This document shows positions 1-9,266 of a DNA stretch of 64,000 nucleotides, piece after piece. This DNA is from Fibrobacterota bacterium. GTDB lineage: Bacteria > Fibrobacterota > Chitinivibrionia > Chitinivibrionales > Chitinispirillaceae. Under the pieces are notes generated by a model, which was given only the letters and a program-made list of their open reading frames with translations, was not told the DNA's origin and made no database searches. Each line of letters opens with the position of its first letter. Position 1 is the first letter of the stretch. Made by a program: the position numbers and the translations under genes. Where the stretch lies: contig JAEZKP010000025.1 in assembly GCA_023436145.1 (NCBI GenBank), forward strand, positions 80,446-144,445. The letters are read 5' to 3'.

Positions 1-180
1 GGCCTGAAGCAATGATTATCCAAGGTTGATAAGAAGTGAGCGTATATGACGCATTTATTGCACCAGGTAGTCCCCCTGGTGCAATTTAAACCAGTCAGTA
101 GTATTTGTCAACGTGTATCGTTTTCTGCCGCAGTACCATAGCTTGCGGTTTTCCGGGTAAAATGACTGATAGCTATCAGT
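1..180. other. Window-edge non-coding stretch with one hairpin
   Basis: No gene is visible before the first minus-strand stop. An 11-bp perfect inverted repeat (arms 57-67 and 75-85, 7-base loop) could end transcription, but it lacks a clear run of T on either side. It could serve the hydrolase gene that ends at 181 or a gene left of the window. Confidence 0.4.
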
Positions 181-1506
181 TTATTTGGATTTTCTAAAAA
201 GAAATTTTTCCCTTTGAAATAGAATCATTTCATTCTTTTCTGTATTGAATTCAAGTTTCAGGCCGAATCTGTCGCATGCAAATTTGTCTTTTCCTGTTGC
301 CACAAGCGGAAATGAGGGCTGCCCTGTAGCCTGTCCAAGAAGTATGGAATCTTTCCTGGTTATCTTAATTTTTAACGGTGTTTTTTTGCAGGTGTATTCA
401 CCAGTATATGCATCCAGGTCTTCTGGGTTAACAGAAATAGTCCTGAATTCAGGAATTGAATATCCTTTATTGAAACAGATGTTCAAGATACCTATCGCAA
501 TTTCATTTGTTGGGTATGCGACTCCATTGTAACAACAGGCAACAGCAAGGCTGTCCTGAGGAAAATAGCCAAGTTCCGAAACGAATCCATCGACTGCTCC
601 GCTATGACCGAATCCCTTTTTATTAAAGAAAGCAACTTGAAACAACCCCATTCCGACATTTTTTTTCATGGTTGTCATCTGTTGAAAGCTGTTTTTTGAA
701 CATAACTTCAGGGAAAACAAATTTTCGATAAAGTTAACCAGATCAGCAGGTGTTGATACAATTGAACCTGCTCCTCCCACAATACTCATATCCGTTTCGG
801 GCATTTGCTCCCATGAAGTGACATGCTGATATGAAAAGCATTCATTTTTATCAGGATCAGTTTTACTACCGACATACGTGTTTGGGAGACCTGCTCTGGA
901 AATAATTCTGTCATTAAGGTTCTCTGAATATGACTTTCCTGTAAGCTTTTCGATAATAAATCCTAAAAGGAGATAATTTGAATTGCTATAGGATGTCCTT
1001 TTGCCAGGTTTGAAATCTGCTTTGTGCTTTGATATAATGGCAATGAGTTCCTCTTGGGTTTTCGGTTGTGTCATCCATTGCACATAATTTGGATCGTCAG
1101 TAAAATTATGTATACCACTTTGATGGCAGAGGAGATGCCTTATTGTAACTTTGTTTGCGTTTGCAACAGAAGGGAAAAACCTGTCCAGTGTTGTAGATAA
1201 TTGCAGGTTCCCCTCGTCGATCAGTTGAAATATCATTGTTGCGGTAAATGTTTTTGTAATGGAACCGACTCTGTATTTGGTACTGTCTGTGGATAACTTT
1301 TTGATACTATCCTGGATAAAGCTGTATCCAATAGTTTTTCTATAAATAATTTTACCGTTTTTGGAGATTGCAACACTACCCATAGCTTTGTTTTTTTCTG
1401 ACAGAATGTTGAAAAGACTGTCGAGCCTGGATGTATTGATATCTTGAGATAGCGTATAGACACTGCATATTGCAATCATGAAAAGACAATAAATGGCTTT
1501 AAACAT
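181..1506 (-). CDS. Beta-lactamase-family serine hydrolase (class C/PBP4* fold), secreted
   Basis: This is a serine hydrolase of the beta-lactamase/D-alanyl-D-alanine carboxypeptidase superfamily, 441 aa from the chosen start. All three active-site motifs are visible: SITK (nucleophile Ser and Lys, about residues 82-85), YSN (about 173-175) and HSG (about 301-303). The N-terminus is a hydrophobic signal peptide ending near Leu-Ser-Gln, so the enzyme should act in the periplasm or on the surface. An upstream in-frame ATG would add 16 residues (to 1554), but the start at 1506 has a nearby AGGATG-like ribosome site and puts the signal peptide first. The C-terminal 100 residues resemble the small beta domain often appended to this family. 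The substrate cannot be told; such proteins include esterases and peptidases as well as true beta-lactamases. It stands alone, divergent from the aldo/keto reductase. Confidence 0.85.
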   Translation of the reverse strand: MFKAIYCLFMIAICSVYTLSQDINTSRLDSLFNILSEKNKAMGSVAISKNGKIIYRKTIGYSFIQDSIKKLSTDSTKYRVGSITKTFTATMIFQLIDEGNLQLSTTLDRFFPSVANANKVTIRHLLCHQSGIHNFTDDPNYVQWMTQPKTQEELIAIISKHKADFKPGKRTSYSNSNYLLLGFIIEKLTGKSYSENLNDRIISRAGLPNTYVGSKTDPDKNECFSYQHVTSWEQMPETDMSIVGGAGSIVSTPADLVNFIENLFSLKLCSKNSFQQMTTMKKNVGMGLFQVAFFNKKGFGHSGAVDGFVSELGYFPQDSLAVACCYNGVAYPTNEIAIGILNICFNKGYSIPEFRTISVNPEDLDAYTGEYTCKKTPLKIKITRKDSILLGQATGQPSFPLVATGKDKFACDRFGLKLEFNTEKNEMILFQREKFLFRKSK

Positions 1507-1706
1507 TACGTCATCCTTGAACATTTGACAGGTTATTTGATATTTTTTTGACAAGAAAAATACTACTTAAAGAGCCATTGGAACAATCAGTTTGAATGGA
1601 TTGTTTTATATAATATCGCTTTCTGACCAGCAAAGATCTTCTTTTGGGAGATTTTAAACAATTTATTAATAACGAATATTATAAGGATTGGAGCAGAAAT
1701 ATTAAT

Positions 1707-2714
1707 ATGGAAAAAGTTCGTATCGGAAAAACGCATCTGGTTGTAAGCAGAACCGGTTTTGGTGCATTGCCTATTCAGAGAATTTCAGAAAATGAAGCTG
1801 TTTCGCTTTTAAGGAAAGCATACGATAATGGAATCGATTTCTATGACACAGCCAGGAGCTATTCCGATAGTGAGGAAAAAATCGGAGCTGCATTATCAGG
1901 AGTAAGACAGAAAGTGGTTATTGCCACAAAAACCGCTGCGAAAACAAAAGATGATCTGCTTAAAGATCTGGCAGTGAGTCTTAAAAAGCTTAAAACCGAC
2001 TATGTAGATATTCTTCAATTGCATAATCCCGATACGCTGCCCGACCCCGCTGATCCAAACAGCTCATATTCTGGTCTTCTGGAAGCCAGGAAAAAAGGTA
2101 TGGTGCGTTATCTGGGTTTAACTAATCATAAGCTTGAATTGGCAAATAACGCTGTCCGGTCTTGCCTTTATGATACTGTACAGTTTCCTTTAAACACCCT
2201 CAGCTCAGAGAGTGAGTTGGAAATTATTAAACTATGTAAAAATTCAGATTGCGGACTTATTGCAATGAAAGCGATGTCTGGTGGATTGATCAAAAATGCA
2301 GCATCTGCTTTTGCTTTTTTAAGACAGTTTGATAATGTGTTACCTGTCTGGGGAATACAGAAAGAAACGGAGCTTGATGAGTTTTTAGGTTATGAGAAAG
2401 AACCGCCATGTTTAAATGAAAAGATGTGGCAGATTATAGAAAATGATCGCAAGGAACTGGCCGGACAGTTTTGCCGTGGATGCGGGTACTGCTTGCCCTG
2501 CTTTGCAGGAATAGATATCCCCTGGACTGCAAGGATGTCACTATTACTTCGCAGGGCACCATCACAGAATTTTAATAACAGCTACTGGAAAGAGAAGATG
2601 GAAACAATCAGAAACTGTACAGGGTGTAATAGCTGCAAATCAAGATGTCCCTATGGACTGAATGTACCGCAATTATTAAGGGAAAATCTGGAAGACTATA
2701 TAAGCTTTTTTTAG
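1707..2714 (+). CDS. Aldo/keto reductase with C-terminal double 4Fe-4S cluster motif
   Basis: An oxidoreductase of the COG1453 type: an NAD(P)H-dependent aldo/keto reductase barrel followed by a ferredoxin-like tail. The catalytic tetrad is readable as Asp in DFYDTA, Tyr in RSYSDSE, Lys in ATKTAAK and His in LQLHNPD. The tail carries CxxCxxCxxC from about residue 256 and CxxCxxCxxxCP from about 304, enough for two [4Fe-4S] clusters. No signal peptide, so cytoplasmic. A longer reading frame begins at 1644, but the start at 1707 fits the family N-terminus (Met-Glu-Lys-Val-Arg-Ile-Gly) and has AGGATTGGAG upstream. Fe-S versions are common in strict anaerobes, which supports an anaerobic lifestyle. 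Physiological substrate unknown. Monocistronic, with a long gene-free stretch downstream. Confidence 0.9.
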   Translation: MEKVRIGKTHLVVSRTGFGALPIQRISENEAVSLLRKAYDNGIDFYDTARSYSDSEEKIGAALSGVRQKVVIATKTAAKTKDDLLKDLAVSLKKLKTDYVDILQLHNPDTLPDPADPNSSYSGLLEARKKGMVRYLGLTNHKLELANNAVRSCLYDTVQFPLNTLSSESELEIIKLCKNSDCGLIAMKAMSGGLIKNAASAFAFLRQFDNVLPVWGIQKETELDEFLGYEKEPPCLNEKMWQIIENDRKELAGQFCRGCGYCLPCFAGIDIPWTARMSLLLRRAPSQNFNNSYWKEKMETIRNCTGCNSCKSRCPYGLNVPQLLRENLEDYISFF

Positions 2715-3709
2715 AAAATAAAGAGGGTCGGACCTCGCTCATCCCCTTCTTAAATAAATGCTTAGATCCTATTAATCGTAAAATTTTAATCGTTTAATAG
2801 GCACTTCCAAATTCAAAATCATCGCCCCAACCGGGGCACTTTCGGCTTCTCTCCACGGCTCCACGGTTTGTCGCATAGGGTCGATAACATTTTATTCATG
2901 AAACGCAAATACTCTTAATTGCAATCCGGACAACAGCTTTTCTTGTTAATACGATCCGTTGTTTTGAATATTATCCGCTCTGATAGATTCCTTGACTAAA
3001 TCAAAACTCTTGTACTTTCAACTTTATGCGTGAAATTGTCATCAAGAGTGGAAAAGCCTTCTTCGACCCTATTAACCACACCGAAAAAAGATTTCCCAAT
3101 TAAGTAGAAATATCAATAAATACATAAAATGAATAGCTACTCTGAAGTTTCACATAACTTATGTTGGGTTAGTCATAGCTATATTATATGCTAATTATTG
3201 AACTGCACTAATTTTTAATATATGATTTCTGTAGTATCCGGTAGATTGGGTATTTGTGCAAACAGTTCAAAAGTTTTTGAATCGCAGAGAAATCAAACAG
3301 ATGGATACTGCTTATATAATGATATTATATTTCTGCATAACCATTTATAAATCATACTGAGTAGTGGAATAAGTGCAGGAAGTGAATTAAAGGTTGGATG
3401 CTATGGCTAATCTCTGCTGAGTGAAAACAATGCATTTTAATTTCCATATCTGCCTCCTTAGCAGTGATTAAATTCCAGGAATGAAAAGGTATAGCTCTGA
3501 AAAAATGACTGGAAAAATAAATGATACTTTCTGTCCTAAAAGTAAATAATAAACGCATCCCATATTGAAGCTTGTTGTCAGAGAAAAATTAATCTAGTTT
3601 TAATGTGTTATTGCAAATGGACCTGTTAAAAATATTGACTATAAAGTTAAGACGCTCTAGAAAAATGGCAGGTACCTGCTCACTGAAAAAACATTTTTCG
3701 GTAAATAAA
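2715..3709. other. Long non-coding stretch, possible gene graveyard
   Basis: Nearly 1 kb without a convincing gene. An imperfect AT-rich palindrome lies at about 2768-2801, and a 10-base inverted repeat (ATAGGGTCGA near 2876 and its complement near 3063) is separated by about 180 bases. A 25-codon frame at 3026-3103 has no ribosome site. Minus-strand frames at 3352-3558 and 3589-3810 have no recognisable features. The area may be remains of a mobile element, but no transposase motif could be read. Confidence 0.4.
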
Positions 3710-5671
3710 ATGAACTTTAAATCATTTATATTCATATTGGTTTTTACTATACCGTTTTTTACAGGTTGCAATGTACCGGTACAAGAGCATAATGATTCTG
3801 AAATAACCATATCTGATTTTTATTTTCAGGATCCACTTGCGGCTGGTGCAATTGATGAAATGTCAAGAACAATTCTGGTTACTGTTCCGGCGGGCACAGA
3901 TCTCTCATCATTAGTACCTGTCATCATTCATACAGGAAAAAGTGTCAGCCCCGGTTCTCATATCGCGCAGAATTTTTCTCATCCCGTAACATATATAGTT
4001 TTCGCTGCAGATGGGCGCAATCAGCAATACAGGGTTGAAGTAAGTACCGAAAAAGTGGATACTGTTCCGGTGGATACCGTTCCAGTGGATACCGTTCCAG
4101 TGGATACCGTTCCAGTGGATACCGTTCCAGTGGATACCGTTCCGGTGGATACCGTTCCGGTGGATACCGTTCCGGTGGATACCGTTCCGGTGGATACCGT
4201 TCCGGTGGATACCGTTCCGGTGGATACCGTTCCGGTGGATATCGGGCTTCTTATAAACAGTGAAAAAACGATTACCGATTTCTTCCTTTCCGAGTTTGGG
4301 ATAAGAGGATATATAGATGAACAGAAAAAAGAAATATATGTGGTCATACCCAAAAAAACTGATATGAAAAGTATAAAACCGGTTGTCACTCACACTGGAA
4401 AATCAATCAGTCCTGATTCTTCAGTGTCGCTTGATATCACAAATCAAGAAATTTATACCGTAACCGCATCCGATAATAGTCAATCACATTATACTGTGAT
4501 ATTTGAACAGAGTGACATTCCTTTAATGTTTATCAACACCCCGGATTTTATTCCAATAATTTCAAAAGAGGTTTGGATTGATGGTGCCTCATACAAAATT
4601 ATCAGTGATAACAATGATCTGCTCAATGGCTCAATTTCCATCAGATGCAGGGGTAATTCAACTTTTGAGATGCCAAAAAAATCCTATAATATAAAGCTGC
4701 CTAAAGGTGAAGGTAAGCCATTTCTTGGAATGCCTTCCCACAGGAATTGGGTATTGCTGGCTAATTATAGTGATAAATCGCTGTTACGTACTGATGTTGC
4801 ATTTAAGTTAGGTGGGACACTTGACAATTTGAAGTGGACACCGCGGTCCCGGTTCGTAGTATTATATGTAAATCAGCATTACCAGGGGGTATACCAGCTG
4901 GTCGAACAAATTAGGATTGATCAGAACAGAGTCAACATTTCACCTGCTGTTTCATCCAGCCAACCCGCCGGAGGCTACATATTGGAAGTCGATATGAGAG
5001 GAGGAGAACTTTTTAAATTTACTTATAGTTCAGGGCTGATTTTTAACTGTAAAGATCCGGATTCAAAACTGGAGGGGGTTGTTGAAAAAATCATTTCAAA
5101 TACACAGAAAGTTGAAGACATCCTTTATTCGGAGTCTTTTGCCGATACAATGAACGGTTATTGCAGGTACATAGATGTAAAATCGTTTGTTGATTGGTAT
5201 CTTGTCAATGAAATCACCAAAAATACTGACGCAATCTTTTTTTCCAGTGTGTATATGTATTATGATCCGACAGATAAGAAATTATATATGGGGCCGCTTT
5301 GGGATTTTGACCTCGCTTTTGGTAATGTTGATTACGGGTCAGGGGGATCACCGGAAGGTTTCTACGTAAAAGAGGCTGCCTGGATCGCCAGATTATTTGA
5401 AGATCCTGCATTTGTAAAATCTGTTAAAGCCAGGTGGAACGAAAAAAAGGCTGATATTTTTACATTGCTCTCATACATTGACGTTCGGTCTGAGTACTTA
5501 TACAGAGCACAGCAGATCAACTTTAAGAAATGGGATATCTTAGGCATGTATGTGTGGCCTAATGCTGTGGTAACCGGAGATTATAAAAGTGAAGTCAGGT
5601 ATTTACAATCATGGCTTAACAGCAGATTGCAATGGCTGGATGTAAACATTAACGCGCTCCAATCAGATTAA
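3710..5671 (+). CDS. CotH-family surface lipoprotein with duplicated N-terminal domain and VDTVP repeat linker
   Basis: A predicted lipoprotein: hydrophobic signal ending Phe-Thr-Gly-Cys, with the Cys about 20 residues from the chosen start. Two copies of a beta-sandwich-like domain follow, each with the pattern ITDF or ISDF, VTVP or VVIP, HTGKS(V/I)SP and YxVxAxD, the style of DUF5018-type modules. Between them sits a linker of 12 exact Val-Asp-Thr-Val-Pro units. The C-terminal 370 residues are a CotH domain: RNWVLLANYSDKSLLR, GVYQLVEQIRID and a PLWDFDLAFGN block with the acidic DFD. CotH proteins are atypical kinase-fold proteins; the Bacillus member phosphorylates spore-coat proteins, but most bacterial homologues are uncharacterised surface proteins. 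A GTG start at 3605 would extend the N-terminus but would bury the signal peptide. Likely surface-exposed; no operon partner. Confidence 0.88.
   Translation: MNFKSFIFILVFTIPFFTGCNVPVQEHNDSEITISDFYFQDPLAAGAIDEMSRTILVTVPAGTDLSSLVPVIIHTGKSVSPGSHIAQNFSHPVTYIVFAADGRNQQYRVEVSTEKVDTVPVDTVPVDTVPVDTVPVDTVPVDTVPVDTVPVDTVPVDTVPVDTVPVDTVPVDTVPVDIGLLINSEKTITDFFLSEFGIRGYIDEQKKEIYVVIPKKTDMKSIKPVVTHTGKSISPDSSVSLDITNQEIYTVTASDNSQSHYTVIFEQSDIPLMFINTPDFIPIISKEVWIDGASYKIISDNNDLLNGSISIRCRGNSTFEMPKKSYNIKLPKGEGKPFLGMPSHRNWVLLANYSDKSLLRTDVAFKLGGTLDNLKWTPRSRFVVLYVNQHYQGVYQLVEQIRIDQNRVNISPAVSSSQPAGGYILEVDMRGGELFKFTYSSGLIFNCKDPDSKLEGVVEKIISNTQKVEDILYSESFADTMNGYCRYIDVKSFVDWYLVNEITKNTDAIFFSSVYMYYDPTDKKLYMGPLWDFDLAFGNVDYGSGGSPEGFYVKEAAWIARLFEDPAFVKSVKARWNEKKADIFTLLSYIDVRSEYLYRAQQINFKKWDILGMYVWPNAVVTGDYKSEVRYLQSWLNSRLQWLDVNINALQSD
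4055..4234 (+). repeat. 15-bp tandem repeat, 12 units, encoding Val-Asp-Thr-Val-Pro
   Basis: Twelve consecutive 15-bp units, followed by a partial thirteenth, lie in frame inside the CotH gene. Unit 1 differs by one synonymous base in the Thr codon. Units 2-5 end in CCA and all others in CCG, so block-wise duplication is visible. Because the period is a multiple of three, the array also keeps antisense frames open, which produces spurious minus-strand frames. Confidence 0.97.
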
Positions 5672-5986
5672 CCAGGGCCAATATGGGATATTAGTTATGC
5701 AGAACGGTAATATCCAAAAAAATCCCAGAAAAGATCATCATTAATATAAACCGGAACAACAAGCACAAAATTCGAAAAGGAAAATTATAAAAGTCAATCT
5801 TACCAGACTTTCTACTCCGCAAGTCCGAAAAACATTCTTACCTGTGATGATGAAAAATGGCTGCTTTAATAAATAGAGCGTTTTTAACTCCGCAACGATT
5901 CATTTAGCCCTAAAAGTGCATATATTTAATTTTGGAAGTTTATTTTTCAGATATTTTTATAATTTTACATAAAAAGAAGAGGGCAT
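5672..5986. other. Non-coding stretch with one stem-loop
   Basis: No gene seen. An 8-bp inverted repeat, GGATATTA (5686-5693) with TAATATCC (5708-5715), lies just after the CotH stop. It is followed on the plus strand by A rather than T, so it is not a typical terminator for CotH. A good ribosome site (AGAAGAGGG) near the right end belongs to the pseudogene that starts at 5987. Confidence 0.4.
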
Positions 5987-6500
5987 GTGATATTTAAACG
6001 TTCATTTTAAATTGCATTTTTATTGTCGGCGAACATTTTTACAACCAGTTCACAGATCGTATTCGATGTTTCTGAAATCAAAGGACCGGTTTGTGTTGTA
6101 AGAGATTCAATCAACAGTATTACATTTAGCATGTCTCCCGCGCATTCGCGTTACAATGTAATTATTTCAGATGGCTTCGCCCATATCAGTCTTAGACAGC
6201 TGTTTATTAATCCTGGTTTTCAGATTAAAAGCATGGTTTATGTATTTCCTCTGCCACACAATGGAAGTGTCAATACGATGTAAATGACTTACAAAAACAA
6301 GGCTTATAAAGCTATCATTTATGAGAGGAAAAAGGCACTGAAGATCTATGATTCCATTGCAGCTTCCGGGTCAGAATGCAGCACTTCTGGTCCAGGAAAA
6401 GCCCAAAGAGTTGTTTCTTACACTTTTACCTGGAATGTTTATTGATCTGGAATTGATGAGATTGAAGAAGGGGGAGAAGTGGGAGAGAGGGGGGCGTTAG
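5987..6500 (+). pseudogene. Decayed and truncated VIT-domain (inter-alpha-trypsin type) secreted protein
   Basis: The remnant begins at a GTG with AGAAGAGGG five bases upstream and reads as a signal peptide interrupted by an in-frame TAA at 6008-6010. It continues as a VIT domain: DGFAHISLRQLFINPG, then VYVFPLPHNGSV. A second in-frame TAA at 6281-6283 is followed in the same frame by KAYKAIIYERKKALKIYDS. A +1 frameshift near 6367-6370 then leads into QNAALLVQEKP and LLPGMFIDLE, after which similarity stops near 6452 and the frame ends at 6500. Intact VIT proteins usually continue with a von Willebrand A domain, which is missing. Order and spacing of the pieces match the VIT family, so this is a broken gene with at least three lesions plus a 3' deletion. 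Identification is by recalled family pattern, not a search. Confidence 0.8.
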
Positions 6501-6966
6501 AAGCTTTGTTATTTGATCTACCAAGAGGATTAATCCATCTACCAAAATAAAAGGCAGATCCGCTAGAGATAACTCCAGCTAATACAATTAGTGGAGTCGT
6601 TGTACTAACCTGCCTAAGGATAATATGAAACAGAATAAATAATGAAGAAATAAACGCTACTCCTGCAATGCAATTCCTAAAAGTAATAATTCTGCTATTA
6701 ATAGAACTATTACTCAATTTAATTTGTATTTTGTTAATATATACTGCTAAATTCTGAAAGCTGTCAAAATACATTGGACTTTTTTTATCTGATTTCGTGA
6801 TAAATCTTGTTTCATAATAACCTTCAGAATACGTCCATATTTCCCAGATTGTAATGTTTGCGATAATATTTGGGCCATAGATGGCATAAATTTCACCACC
6901 TTTATTATCCTGTGTTATTTTCACTAACATATCTTTAGAAACTGTAATATTTTCAGTATTTTTCAT
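6439..6966 (-). CDS. Unknown small membrane protein, two predicted TM segments
   Basis: A 175-aa protein with a good ribosome site (AAAGAGGT, 7 bases before ATG). The first 95 residues are soluble and rich in Ile and Tyr; two hydrophobic segments follow at roughly 97-118 and 124-144. A Ser/Pro-rich tail closes the protein. The last part of the frame runs antisense to the end of the VIT pseudogene, so the tail may have been acquired when the neighbouring gene was cut. No family recognised. Base composition is AT-rich and the gene sits next to decayed DNA, which hints at an accessory origin. Confidence 0.6.
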   Translation of the reverse strand: MKNTENITVSKDMLVKITQDNKGGEIYAIYGPNIIANITIWEIWTYSEGYYETRFITKSDKKSPMYFDSFQNLAVYINKIQIKLSNSSINSRIITFRNCIAGVAFISSLFILFHIILRQVSTTTPLIVLAGVISSGSAFYFGRWINPLGRSNNKASNAPLSPTSPPSSISSIPDQ

Positions 6967-7241
6967 ATTTGACCTCTTTTAGGATAGGGTTGAAATAAAT
7001 CAGCAAATATTATACCCATGTGCCTCATTTAAATAAAAAATATACAGGACCAGTAAAGTACAAACAGATTTTGTCAGGGATAATAAAGGGAAGGTTTCGT
7101 GGACACAAGTTACGCCACGAAAAGTTGACGTTTTTATAGTTGTATTTTTCGAAATAATTTCCTAAAAGTTGCCCTCTGGAGCATATGTTTTCTCCGAGCT
7201 CTGATTCCGGCAACTACCCAGCATAATCCGCTCTTATCAAC

Positions 7242-7273
7242 AAAAAAGCCCCCGGAAGTTTACTTCCGGGAGC
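7242..7273 (-). terminator. Intrinsic terminator of the Ig-like lipoprotein gene
   Basis: Arms at 7248-7259 and 7262-7273 form a 12-bp GC-rich hairpin with one mismatch and a 2-base spacer. On the minus strand it is followed by six T (7247-7242). It lies 33 bases past the stop of the 7306-9057 gene. Confidence 0.88.
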
Positions 7274-7305
7274 TTGATTTTTCCCACTGTGCCTTACAGA
7301 AACTC

Positions 7306-9057
7306 TTACGGTAATGTAAGAATTTTTATAATACCCGCTCCAAAAGTGGTATCAGCCTTGTTTCCTGCAACATCGGTAAGTCCGGTGAAATCAAGCATAA
7401 GAGTGTCATAGGAGCCGTCTTTTAGCCCATCGGCGACTACGGTTAAAACACCTGATTGCATACCTGTCCAATTCCAGATAGAAAGAGTGGGCAATACATG
7501 GTAGGTTGAATCACCTCTCATCACCGAAATCGTTGTATCAAAATAGCTGCCTTCAATAACTTTAATTACCGGCTTTTTGGTAGTGTCCATTGGTTCAGAA
7601 AAATAGTTAGTACCTAAAGTGATACTAATGGGCAAAGAGGATTGATTGACTCCGGTACGATTGAACTGGTTTCTGGTGGGCATCGGATACATTTCTATCA
7701 CCGGACCAATCTGATCCCTGACAGTAAGAATAGTAGCTGATTGTAAAGGAGATACGCCGGTACTGTTTCTTCCCAGTACAATAAATTTAAGCTGTTTTCC
7801 TAAATTGAAGCTTCCATTGGTACTGATCGTGGTGAAAGTGTCGCTAACCGTCTTAAGGAAAAACCATGATGAATCGGCTGGCTTTTTCTGATAAATCTGG
7901 TAATCTAATGCATTTGCCAGTGGTGCCCAATCAAGAACTATCGAATTGGTATTGTAATCAACTTTATTAGTATCGGTAAGCGGATCAAAAACCATCAGGT
8001 TTGCTACATTTCCCAGTGCACCGGTGGTGACAGGTGTGAAGTTCCGGGTCAGGAAAGCGGAATTATCAAGCAATTTGCCTGAAATACTGACAATCTTTTT
8101 TATTACCAGAGTGTAAGTGGAATACGGGTCCCAAATGCCATCGAAAGGCTTGATAACCAGCCGTTTATTAGTGTTTTGCCATTCTTTTTGCAGGAGGATC
8201 CTGTTGGCCGGGTCACCTTTAAAAACGTAAATGCTGTCCTGGCTCAGCTTGCTTATATCTACAGCTTCTGAAAAGTCAAAAACGATTCCTTCTGATTTAG
8301 TAAATGTATCAAGATTATGGACCATAACAATAAAATTACCATCGGTGAATTTTCCCAAAATGATATCATTGACCCGGATTGTATCACCGGCTGATTTTCC
8401 GGCACAGGAAAGTGGTGATTCCTGTTTATATAACAGTGTTCCATCACTAAATGGACGAACGGCAATTTTATAACTTGTATACTCGGGAAGATCGGTAAAT
8501 GTGAATGTACCGTTTACTGAAGTCGCTGTTCTCAGTGGTTTCTGAAACATCTGATTATCCGGCTGATTATTTACCAGCTGGCATTCGATTGAAGCACCTG
8601 TTGCCGGATAATATTTGCCATCTTTTTCATAATAAAGATTACCCTTTATAGCTGCGCCCTTTTTGGCCATGAAGTAATTGTCATTTGATTGATTAAGAAT
8701 GGGAACAGTGTTGCTGTTTGAATCCAGAGTCAGACTCAGCTGATCTATAATATCTTCATAACCGGCTTTGCTGCAGGTAATCAGATATATACCTGCTCTG
8801 ATTGAATCAAATATTACCATTCCTTTGGAATCAGTAAGTGATGAGCCGACACCGTCTATATTGACCATCGCATCGGCAAGCGGAGCCATTGAGTGACTGT
8901 CAAACAATTTGATAACAACCCTTGCCTCTATGTTTCCCTGTTCGTAATCGATTTTTTTACTTGAATCCACCGGAAGCAGCGTTCTTTCGCATTTCAGATT
9001 CATAAAAATAAAGGTGCCGATCAGTAGAGCATATGAATAAGCCCGTAACTTTCGCAT
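7306..9057 (-). CDS. Multi-domain Ig-like/carboxypeptidase-regulatory lipoprotein
   Basis: A 583-aa secreted protein with an excellent ribosome site (AAGGAGG). The signal peptide ends Asn-Leu-Lys-Cys-Glu-Arg; the Cys suggests lipidation, though Lys at -1 is not the canonical lipobox. Two CarboxypepD-regulatory-like segments follow: VVIKLFDSHSMAPLADAMV with SLTDSKGMVIFD at about 47-95, and a NGTFTFTDLPEY stretch near 185-200. Next come an SbsA-type Ig-like module (FDFSEAVDISKLS and YTLVIKKIVSISGK) near 260-340, a fibronectin III-like stretch (LDWAPLANALDYQIYQK) near 375-440, and a last Ig-like domain ending TGLTDVAGNKADT. There is no catalytic motif. It is probably an envelope-anchored structural or adhesive protein. 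Transcribed alone, with its own terminator. Confidence 0.8.
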   Translation of the reverse strand: MRKLRAYSYALLIGTFIFMNLKCERTLLPVDSSKKIDYEQGNIEARVVIKLFDSHSMAPLADAMVNIDGVGSSLTDSKGMVIFDSIRAGIYLITCSKAGYEDIIDQLSLTLDSNSNTVPILNQSNDNYFMAKKGAAIKGNLYYEKDGKYYPATGASIECQLVNNQPDNQMFQKPLRTATSVNGTFTFTDLPEYTSYKIAVRPFSDGTLLYKQESPLSCAGKSAGDTIRVNDIILGKFTDGNFIVMVHNLDTFTKSEGIVFDFSEAVDISKLSQDSIYVFKGDPANRILLQKEWQNTNKRLVIKPFDGIWDPYSTYTLVIKKIVSISGKLLDNSAFLTRNFTPVTTGALGNVANLMVFDPLTDTNKVDYNTNSIVLDWAPLANALDYQIYQKKPADSSWFFLKTVSDTFTTISTNGSFNLGKQLKFIVLGRNSTGVSPLQSATILTVRDQIGPVIEMYPMPTRNQFNRTGVNQSSLPISITLGTNYFSEPMDTTKKPVIKVIEGSYFDTTISVMRGDSTYHVLPTLSIWNWTGMQSGVLTVVADGLKDGSYDTLMLDFTGLTDVAGNKADTTFGAGIIKILTLP

Positions 9058-9266
9058 TATTCCTCCTTCTGAATATATTGGAAAAGTATCCTGTTGGTAA
9101 TATAGCCGGTAATTGAATTTGTTCTCTTAACAGCAGTCATTGGTGAAATAATTGTCCGATCAAGAATATTGTCTGATGAAACGTATTTTAATATATATTA
9201 TATATACAATTTTGCAAAAATAAATTTTTAGTTAAATTCAAACGCTTCATACGGAAGGAATGTACC

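Noticed and set aside
3026..3103. 25-codon frame with Met start
   Set aside because: No ribosome site, no recognised motif, and it sits in a decayed-looking non-coding region.
3352..3558. 68-codon minus-strand frame (and a 73-codon one at 3589-3810)
   Set aside because: No start context, no family resemblance; the second overlaps the CotH signal peptide antisense.
3911..4393. Minus-strand frames (3911-4393 and 4021-4389) with repeated Thr-Gly-Thr-Val-Ser or His-Arg-Asn-Gly-Ile units
   Set aside because: They are antisense shadows of the 15-bp repeat in the CotH gene; a period divisible by three keeps all frames open.
7025..7213. 62-codon minus-strand frame next to the 6439-6966 gene
   Set aside because: Composition unlike protein, no ribosome site, no motif.
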